A stretch of DNA of 5,191 nt from JBHIBR01 sp046759145 [NCBI: Nitrospinota bacterium]. Lineage in GTDB: Bacteria; UBA8248. Positions within the stretch are counted from its first letter, which is position 1; every line of letters begins with the position of its first letter. The translations under genes and the position numbers were made by a program. The stretch lies in assembly GCA_046759145.1 (NCBI GenBank), contig JBHIBR010000155.1, forward strand, positions 1 through 5,191. Direction: 5' to 3'. A model generated the notes under the pieces. That model was given only the letters and a program-made list of their open reading frames with translations. It did not search any database and was not told the origin of the DNA. Below, piece after piece: positions 1-4,199 of the stretch.

Positions 1-501
1 TCGCTCCTTTACTTGTGGAAAAACGCTCGAACTTATGACCTCTGGGCGCACGCCTCGGCGGAGGTGGGGGTGGTCTTCTGCACCGTTGTCCTCCTCACGG
101 GGCCCATCTGGGCGAGGCCGGTGTGGGGGGTGTGGTGGACCTGGGACGCGCGCCTGACCACTACGCTGGTGCTCTGGCTCATCTACGTCGGATACCTGAT
201 GCTCCGGGCCTATGTGCCCGAGCCCGAGAGGCAGGCGCGCTATGCGGCGGTGGTGGGGATCGTAGGATTCTTGGATGTGCCCATCGTCCACCTCTCGGTG
301 GTCTGGTGGCGCACCCTCCACCCGGGGCCGACTGTCCTCCGCAGGGCTGGCCTCGCCGACCTGCCGGGGAGCATGCACGTGGCCCTTTGGAGCATGCTCC
401 TCGCGCTCACCCTTCTTTTTTTGTTCCTCCTGCGGCAGCGGGCGGGGCTGGAACGGGAGCGCGACCTGCTGGCGGCCCTCAAGGCCCGGGCGGGGGAGTG
501 A
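1..501 (+). CDS. ccmC: Cytochrome c maturation haem-handling protein CcmC, 5'-truncated
   Basis: CcmC is an integral membrane protein of the haem-handling-protein family. It presents haem to CcmE at the outer face of the cytoplasmic membrane in System I cytochrome c biogenesis. The reading frame is open from base 1, so 166 C-terminal residues are visible; family members are about 230-245 residues, so roughly 70 N-terminal residues lie off the window. The tryptophan-rich WWD signature (WGVWWTWDARLT) is at visible residues 42-53. The second conserved histidine region, WWRTLH, is at 102-107; its His107 is the likely haem-ligand equivalent, and the first ligand histidine would be in the missing part. 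Hydrophobic segments lie at about 20-36, 54-70, 83-101 and 119-137. An internal TTG at base 13 is not the start, because homology to the family continues upstream of it. The gene ends 3 bp before the CcmD-like gene, consistent with one operon. Identity is secure; only the extent is not. Confidence 0.93.
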   Translation, partial: SLLYLWKNARTYDLWAHASAEVGVVFCTVVLLTGPIWARPVWGVWWTWDARLTTTLVLWLIYVGYLMLRAYVPEPERQARYAAVVGIVGFLDVPIVHLSVVWWRTLHPGPTVLRRAGLADLPGSMHVALWSMLLALTLLFLFLLRQRAGLERERDLLAALKARAGE

Positions 502-504
502 GCG

Positions 505-699
505 GTGGGATACGTAGTCGCCGCATACACCATCGTCTGGCTCGTGATGCTGGGCTACCTCTGGTCCCTTGCCCGGCGCTGGGAGAGCGTGCGGGAAGAG
601 CTTCGGGCGCTGCGCAGGGCCCTGGCGGAGAGGGAAGGGGAAGAGTTCTCGGCTAAGGGCCCGGCGGGAAGCAGTGCGAGCAGGGGGGAAGAGCGGTGA
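505..699 (+). CDS. ccmD: CcmD-like small membrane protein
   Basis: This 64-residue protein begins with GTG, preceded by a GGGGAG Shine-Dalgarno sequence (493-498) at 6-base spacing. It has one membrane segment (about residues 3-23), then a charged arginine/glutamate-rich helix (about 25-47) that may form a coiled coil, then a low-complexity polar tail. This is the architecture of CcmD, a small tail-bearing protein that binds CcmC and assists release of haem-loaded CcmE. The assignment rests on size, topology and its place directly after ccmC; CcmD sequences are too variable for a motif-based call. It lies 3 bp after ccmC, and its TGA overlaps the GTG of the next gene (GTGA), so translational coupling is likely. 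It could also be a lineage-specific small membrane protein, but the context favours CcmD. Confidence 0.72.
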   Translation: MGYVVAAYTIVWLVMLGYLWSLARRWESVREELRALRRALAEREGEEFSAKGPAGSSASRGEER

Positions 700-1181
700 G
701 AGTTGGCGCTTTGACGCTGGTGCTGGGGATCGCCCTCGCCATGGCTGTGGCATCCGGGGAGGCCGCCCGCCACCTCACGGTGGACGAGGTGGCCTCGGAG
801 ATCATGAGCCCGGTGTGTCCCGGAAAGCTCCTCATCCACTGCCCTAGCTCAGAGGGGGCGCAGATCCGCCGCCTCGTCCAGAAGCAGATCGACGAGGGCA
901 AGAGCAAAGAGGAGATCCTCTCCTACCTAATGAGCATCTACGGCCAGGAGGTGCTCCCCAAGCCCCCCTTCCGGGGATTTTTCCTCTCGGCCTGGGTGCT
1001 CCCCTTTGCGGGACTCCTGAGCGGGGCGGGTCTGGTGATCGTGCTCGCGGGCGCATGGGCCAGGAGGAGGCGGTCCGAAGCAAGGGCGCCGGAAGCGGGA
1101 AAGGAGAAGGAGGGGGCGGAAAAAGTTCTTAGCTCATATGAAGAAAAGCTAGATAATGAGCTGAAAAAATTCGATTTTTAG
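696..1181 (+). CDS. ccmH: CcmH/CycL/NrfF-family cytochrome c maturation protein with CX7C cysteines
   Basis: CcmH is a membrane-anchored thiol protein facing the periplasm or cell exterior. It acts on the apocytochrome CXXCH cysteines, with the thioredoxin CcmG, before haem ligation. The protein is 161 residues: a hydrophobic signal/anchor at about 5-20, a soluble helical domain at about 25-90, a membrane segment at about 96-121, and a basic then acidic C-terminal tail. Family marks after the cysteines are the helix with DEGKSKEEIL (66-75) and YG...VLPKPP (82-91). The classical LRCxxC motif is replaced by MSPVCPG...HCPS with cysteines at 41 and 49 (C-x7-C); I infer that this pair does the redox work. 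The start is GTG at 696, overlapping the previous stop, with a G-rich Shine-Dalgarno sequence (683-690). The last ~20 codons are AT-rich and lysine-rich, unlike the rest, but the YEEKLDNELKKF segment resembles a short amphipathic tail and reads through cleanly to TAG. Confidence 0.87.
   Translation: MRVGALTLVLGIALAMAVASGEAARHLTVDEVASEIMSPVCPGKLLIHCPSSEGAQIRRLVQKQIDEGKSKEEILSYLMSIYGQEVLPKPPFRGFFLSAWVLPFAGLLSGAGLVIVLAGAWARRRRSEARAPEAGKEKEGAEKVLSSYEEKLDNELKKFDF
1129..1157 (+). promoter_or_regulatory. Possible sigma-70-like promoter inside the 3' end of ccmH
   Basis: Within the AT-rich patch, GATAAT (1152-1157, five of six matches to the -10 consensus) lies 17 bases after TTAGCT (1129-1134, a poor -35 match with three of six). 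If used, transcription would begin near 1164 and give the thioredoxin gene a leader of about 80 bases. The only support is a motif match in the most AT-rich stretch of a GC-rich window, so this is tentative. Confidence 0.22.
1131..1162. repeat. 7-bp perfect inverted repeat with 18-bp spacer
   Basis: AGCTCAT (1131-1137) is matched by ATGAGCT (1156-1162). In RNA it could form a hairpin with an 18-base loop, extendable by a G-U and an A-U pair outward. It sits inside the ccmH coding end and overlaps the candidate promoter, so it could equally be a protein-binding dyad. There is no T-run directly after it, so it is not a standard intrinsic terminator. In AT-rich DNA a repeat of this size may be chance. 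Confidence 0.35.
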
Positions 1182-1231
1182 CCGTCTACAAGATGGTTCT
1201 TACCATTCGGACAACTGGCATATATCGCCTC

Positions 1232-1242
1232 GGGAGGTGAGG
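1232..1242 (+). promoter_or_regulatory. Strong Shine-Dalgarno sequence of the TlpA-like gene
   Basis: GGGAGGTGAGG lies immediately before ATG 1245 and contains GGAGGTGA, eight bases complementary to the 3' end of 16S rRNA. It fixes the start of the thioredoxin gene. It also suggests that gene is translated on its own strength rather than by coupling to ccmH, which ends 63 bp upstream. Confidence 0.85.
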
Positions 1243-1244
1243 CA

Positions 1245-1880
1245 ATGCGGGTCGGCGTCATAGAGCGGGTCAACTACCGGCGCCTCGCCGCCGCCATCAT
1301 CTCCATCCCGCTCGCCCTCGCGCTGGGGTTTTTCCTCTGGGGGCTACTCACCCGCGAGCCCCCGCCCCCCTTGCCCAAGCCCCCCCAGCTGGGGGAGGTC
1401 GCTGCGAACTTTCGCTTCCCCTTCCTCGACGGAGAGGTGCGGGCGCTCTCGGATTACCGCGGCAAGGTGGTGGTAGTGAACATCTGGGCGACCTGGTGTC
1501 CGCCCTGCCTGGCGGAGATGCCCTCCATGGAGCGCCTCTATCAGAAGCTCAAAGGGGAGGGTTTCGAGATCCTGGGCGTCAGCGTGGACGTTATGGGCAG
1601 GGAAGTGGTGGAACCCTTTACCCGCAGGCTGAAGATCACCTATCCCATTCCCCTCGACGTCCGGGGCACCATCAAGAAGCTCTACGGCATCACGGGCGTC
1701 CCCGAGTCCTTCATCCTCAATCGCGAAGGGGTGCTGGTCCGGAAGGTGGTGGGCGCCATCGAGTGGGACCGCCCCGAGGTGTTGGCCTTTTTCCGGGAGC
1801 TCCTGAAAGGGCCCACTAGCCCCGCGAGGGGCGCGGCCATGCCGAAAGAGGGCCGGCGGGTGCCCCTCGGCCCTCAGTAG
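1245..1880 (+). CDS. TlpA/ResA/CcmG-type membrane-anchored thiol-disulfide reductase
   Basis: This is a 211-residue thioredoxin-fold protein held in the membrane by one N-terminal segment (about residues 14-35), followed by a proline-rich linker (38-47) and an extracytoplasmic thioredoxin domain (about 50-188). The active site is WATWCPPC (81-88) with redox cysteines at 85 and 88, followed by LAEMP. The cis-proline loop is GITGVP with Pro153, and DGEVRALSDYRGKVVVVN (62-79) is the typical lead-in strand of the AhpC/TSA-Redoxin family. CPPC with an N-terminal anchor and a position after ccmH point to the CcmG/ResA role, reducing apocytochrome or CcmH disulfides with electrons from a CcdA/DsbD-type protein that is not in view. 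No lipobox cysteine is present. The last ~20 residues (proline, arginine and glycine-rich) extend past the fold and look disordered. The fold is certain; the exact partner is inferred from context. Confidence 0.92.
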   Translation: MRVGVIERVNYRRLAAAIISIPLALALGFFLWGLLTREPPPPLPKPPQLGEVAANFRFPFLDGEVRALSDYRGKVVVVNIWATWCPPCLAEMPSMERLYQKLKGEGFEILGVSVDVMGREVVEPFTRRLKITYPIPLDVRGTIKKLYGITGVPESFILNREGVLVRKVVGAIEWDRPEVLAFFRELLKGPTSPARGAAMPKEGRRVPLGPQ

Positions 1881-1882
1881 TA

Positions 1883-1912
1883 GGGTCTTCCTGAAGGCCG
1901 CCCCAATTTTTT
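1883..1912 (+). terminator. Weak candidate Rho-independent terminator after the ccm cluster
   Basis: GGTCTT (1884-1889) can pair with AAGGCC (1894-1899), including one G-U, around a CCTG loop, and the outer GGG/CCC bases (1883-1885, 1901-1904) offer an alternative pairing. A T6 run follows at 1907-1912. The seven bases between the stem and the T-run are more than usual, so strength is doubtful. Position supports it: it lies just past the last plus-strand stop and before the convergent gene. A second 5-bp hairpin (CTGGC 1916-1920 with GCCAG 1927-1931) follows the T-run. Read from the minus strand that hairpin has no U-run, so no clear terminator for the opposite operon is visible. Confidence 0.35.
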
Positions 1913-1937
1913 CCTCTGGCTCTCGTGCCAGCTGGTC

Positions 1938-2999
1938 TCAGTAAGGGCCCCGCGGGCCGGATGCGCAGCTTATTGGCTCGCCCGAAGGGCTCCTCAGGTC
2001 CACCTCCAGCCGGTCCCCCCTGAAGAGAAAGCGCGTCCCGAAAGGCTCCGAGAGGTGCGCGAGGGATTCGGCGACCTCGCGCCCCGCACCCCGGCGCGGG
2101 CTCAGCGGCTCGGGCGTGCCGCGGGCGTTGATGCGGGCGGGGATGAGGGCGACCTTACGGGCGCCGCCGCGTACGAGGGCGGCGGTGAGGAGGAAGGTCT
2201 TCTGGCTCTCCTCGGTGAAAAAGGGGATGGGAAAATCGAAGATGAAGTTGCCGAAGCTATAGACGATTGGCTTCCCTCGATAGACCTCGATTCCCTGGAG
2301 CACATGGGGGTGCCCCCCGAGCACTAAATCCGCCCCCGCCTCGACCGCCGCCCGACCTATCTCCTGCTGGAACTCCCTCACCCCGTGCTGCATGCTGGTC
2401 CCCCAGTGGCAGGAGACCACCACTAGGTCCGCCCTCCTGCGGAGCGCTCTCACATCAGTCACCATCTGGGCGAGGTCCTCGGCGCGAGCCCGCGTGTGGA
2501 TGAGGGCGGGAACACCGGGGTAAGCCTCGAGGTCGCGGGAGGGCCGGTAGGCGGTCAGGGCGCGCAGGGGGGCCACGCCGGGGCGCTTTGGCTCGGCAGC
2601 GAAGCCGGGGGGGAGGACGGAGCTGTAGGCGAGAAAGCCCACCCGCAAGCCCCGCCGCTCGAGCACGGCGGGCCGCCGCGCCTCGTTGAGGTTTCGGCCC
2701 GCACCCGCCACCGCGATCCCCCGCTCGGCCAGCAAGCGGAGTGTGTCCTCGAAGGCTTCCTCCCCGTAGTCAAGGGCGTGGTTGTTGGCGAAAGAGACCA
2801 CATCGAGCCCCGCATGGAGGAGCCCCTCCACCATGGGGGGAGGACCCCGCAGCACGACCTCCTTCCCCCGGGCCGGGGTCCCCCGCTCCGACAGGGGGAG
2901 CTCCAGGTTGGCGAATGCGAGGTCCGCCCCCCGCAGAATCGCCTTCGTCCGGGAGAAAGCGCTCTTGGGGTCACCTCGCTTTAGGGCGATGTCGCCCAC
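1938..2999 (-). CDS. CapA-family (PGA_cap) metallophosphatase-like protein
   Basis: The protein belongs to the CapA/PgsA group, a calcineurin-like phosphoesterase fold named for poly-gamma-glutamate capsule synthesis but found in many bacteria without that capsule. Family motifs from GTG 2999 (353 residues) are GD (2-3), FANLELPLS (29-37), SFANNHALDYG (69-79), CHWG (197-200), GGHPHVLQGIEVY (228-240) and IVYSFGNFIFD (245-255). These supply the metal-binding Asp, Asn and His residues, so the active site looks intact. No signal peptide or membrane anchor is seen, unlike many capsule CapA proteins. GTG 2999 places the catalytic GD at residue 2, cutting into the first beta strand. The frame stays open upstream to a stop at 3039-3041, encoding SLTLAAVGD, and a CTG at 3032 with GAGGT 8 bases before it is the better start (364 residues). 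The gene follows the ATPase gene by about 11 bp on that reading. Its substrate and its link to the transporter are unknown. Confidence 0.88.
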   Translation of the reverse strand: MGDIALKRGDPKSAFSRTKAILRGADLAFANLELPLSERGTPARGKEVVLRGPPPMVEGLLHAGLDVVSFANNHALDYGEEAFEDTLRLLAERGIAVAGAGRNLNEARRPAVLERRGLRVGFLAYSSVLPPGFAAEPKRPGVAPLRALTAYRPSRDLEAYPGVPALIHTRARAEDLAQMVTDVRALRRRADLVVVSCHWGTSMQHGVREFQQEIGRAAVEAGADLVLGGHPHVLQGIEVYRGKPIVYSFGNFIFDFPIPFFTEESQKTFLLTAALVRGGARKVALIPARINARGTPEPLSPRRGAGREVAESLAHLSEPFGTRFLFRGDRLEVDLRSPSGEPISCASGPRGPY

Positions 3000-3040
3000 C
3001 GCGGCCAGGGTGAGCGAGGAAAGGGGCGCCAGGGCGGCCT

Positions 3041-3045
3041 ACCTC
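3041..3045 (-). promoter_or_regulatory. Shine-Dalgarno sequence supporting a CTG start for the CapA-family gene
   Basis: On the minus strand GAGGT overlaps the TGA stop of the upstream ATPase gene and sits 8 bases before CTG 3032, the only start-like codon in frame near the point where the conserved first beta strand should begin. No purine-rich sequence precedes GTG 2999. The site favours CTG initiation, or a sequencing error in a normal start codon, with translation coupled to the ATPase gene. Confidence 0.45.
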
Positions 3046-4150
3046 ACTCGGCCAGCGCGCAGCAGTGCTCGGCCGGGAAAGTGAGATAGACAGCGGTGCC
3101 CCGGGGCAGGTGTTCGTAGTGGTCGAGCTGGACGCGCAGCTCCATCCCTCCCACCTCGACCCGGCAGTCGAGGAAGTTGCCCAGGTAGATAGCGTCCAGC
3201 ACTTTTCCCTCGAGGACGTTCACTCCCCCCTCCGGTCCCGAAGGTGGGCGCTCGCGGCGGAGCGTGATGTCCTCGGGGCGAACCGAGACCACGATGGCCG
3301 AGCTGGCCGCCACGCCCTTTGTGCCCCGGCAGCGGAGCCGCACGGGCCGCTCCCAGCGCGTCTCCACCCAACCGGGCTCGCCGCCGGAGCCGGGCTCCAG
3401 GACACGGGCCTCCAGCAGGTTGGCCACCCCGATGAAGTCCGCCACGAAGCGGCTTCGGGGCGCGGCGTAGATGCTCTCCGGGTCCCCCATCTGGAGGAGG
3501 CGGCCCCGGTCCATCACCACGACGGTGTCGCTGAGGACGAGGGCCTCGGCCTGGTCGTGGGTGACGTAGAGGGCGGTGAAGCCGATCTCCCGTTGCAGGC
3601 GCGCGAGCTCGAGGCGCATCTGCTCGCGGAGCTTGGCGTCCAGGTTGCTGAGGGGCTCATCGAAGAGGAGCACCCTCGGGTTGTAGACCAGGGCCCGGGC
3701 GAGGGCCACCCGCTGTCGCTGGCCCCCCGAGAGCTTGGTGGCGTAACGCCCGGCGAAGCCGCTGAGGCCCACCAGCTTCAGCACCTCCCCCACGCGGCGC
3801 TCCGCCTCCGCCCGCCTCATCCTGCGGACCCTGAGCCCGTAGGCCACGTTCGAGAACACCGTCATGTGGGGCCACACGGCGTAGGACTGGAACACCATCC
3901 CGAGGTTTCGCTGCTCGGGGGGGAGGAACACCCCCCGCGCGGGGGAGGCCATGCACTCCCCCTCGATGAAGACCTCTCCCTCGTCGGGGCGCTCGAGCCC
4001 CGCAATGCACCGCAGGGTGGTGGTCTTGCCGCACCCGCTCGGGCCGAGGAGCGTCACGAACTTCCCCTGCTCCGCGCCGAAGCTCACCCCCTCCACCGCG
4101 GTCTCGGCGCCGAAGCGCTTGACCAGGCCGCGCACCTCTACGAAGGCCAC
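3044..4150 (-). CDS. ABC transporter ATP-binding protein, FbpC/PotA type (complete)
   Basis: This is the ATP-hydrolysing subunit of an importer for a small solute, working at the cytoplasmic face with membrane permeases that are not in view. It is 368 residues from GTG 4150, which has GAGGAG (4160-4165) at 9-base spacing. Motifs in order are A-loop Phe13, Walker A GPSGCGKTT (36-44), Q-loop Gln88, signature LSGGQRQR (140-147), Walker B VLLFDEP (160-166), D-loop SNLD (168-171) and switch His198. The segment GMVFQSYAVWPHMTV (84-98) is typical of the iron(III) (FbpC-like) and spermidine/putrescine branch. A C-terminal TOBE-type domain (about 240-365), with SVRPEDI and DAIYLGNFLDCRV, ends the protein. 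The same frame is open upstream to 4351, but that extension (SGGG/AAAS-like low-complexity residues) is a shadow of the neighbouring gene's TOBE region and is not coding. Iron, polyamine, phosphonate or thiosulfate are all possible substrates. Confidence 0.93.
   Translation of the reverse strand: MAFVEVRGLVKRFGAETAVEGVSFGAEQGKFVTLLGPSGCGKTTTLRCIAGLERPDEGEVFIEGECMASPARGVFLPPEQRNLGMVFQSYAVWPHMTVFSNVAYGLRVRRMRRAEAERRVGEVLKLVGLSGFAGRYATKLSGGQRQRVALARALVYNPRVLLFDEPLSNLDAKLREQMRLELARLQREIGFTALYVTHDQAEALVLSDTVVVMDRGRLLQMGDPESIYAAPRSRFVADFIGVANLLEARVLEPGSGGEPGWVETRWERPVRLRCRGTKGVAASSAIVVSVRPEDITLRRERPPSGPEGGVNVLEGKVLDAIYLGNFLDCRVEVGGMELRVQLDHYEHLPRGTAVYLTFPAEHCCALAE
3620..3649. repeat. 30-bp exact repeat shared by the two ATPase genes, copy 1
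   Basis: This stretch is identical to 4788-4817 and, after one mismatch, matches again for eight bases. It encodes the conserved D-loop region SNLDAKLREQ, so identity is explained by paralogy and strong protein constraint. It could serve as a site for recombination between the genes or for misassembly. Confidence 0.9.
3878..3898. repeat. 21-bp exact repeat shared by the two ATPase genes
   Basis: This stretch is identical to 5046-5066 and encodes the Q-loop segment MVFQSYA in both ATPases. It is a second island of near-identity between the paralogues; sequences between the islands are clearly diverged, so this is not a recent duplication. Confidence 0.88.
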
Positions 4151-4199
4151 TCGCGCGCACTCCTCGCCCCCGCCCTGATACGGGGACGCCGGGGACCGT

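Noticed and set aside
123-656. Plus-strand 177-codon frame overlapping ccmC and ccmD
   Set aside because: Its translation is glycine, alanine and proline-rich noise in the wrong frame, while ccmC carries the WWD motif and ccmD has a well-placed Shine-Dalgarno sequence.
1160-1182. Hairpin made by GCT-A-run and T-run-AGC at the end of ccmH, considered as a terminator
   Set aside because: The stem is almost all A-U with a bulge, and no T-run follows the closing arm, so it would be a poor terminator.
1200-1226. TTACCA...TATATC as a promoter for the thioredoxin gene
   Set aside because: The 15-base spacing is short and the implied start of transcription would fall inside the Shine-Dalgarno sequence, so an mRNA from it could barely be translated.
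1946-1958. GGCCC-CGC-GGGCC hairpin at the end of the CapA-family gene, considered as its terminator
   Set aside because: It lies inside the last codons and is not followed by a U-run on the minus strand; small GC hairpins are common by chance in such DNA.
2496-2984. Plus-strand open frame of 162 codons antisense to the CapA-family gene
   Set aside because: Low-complexity glycine and proline-rich translation and no plausible start context; the minus-strand gene has clear family motifs.
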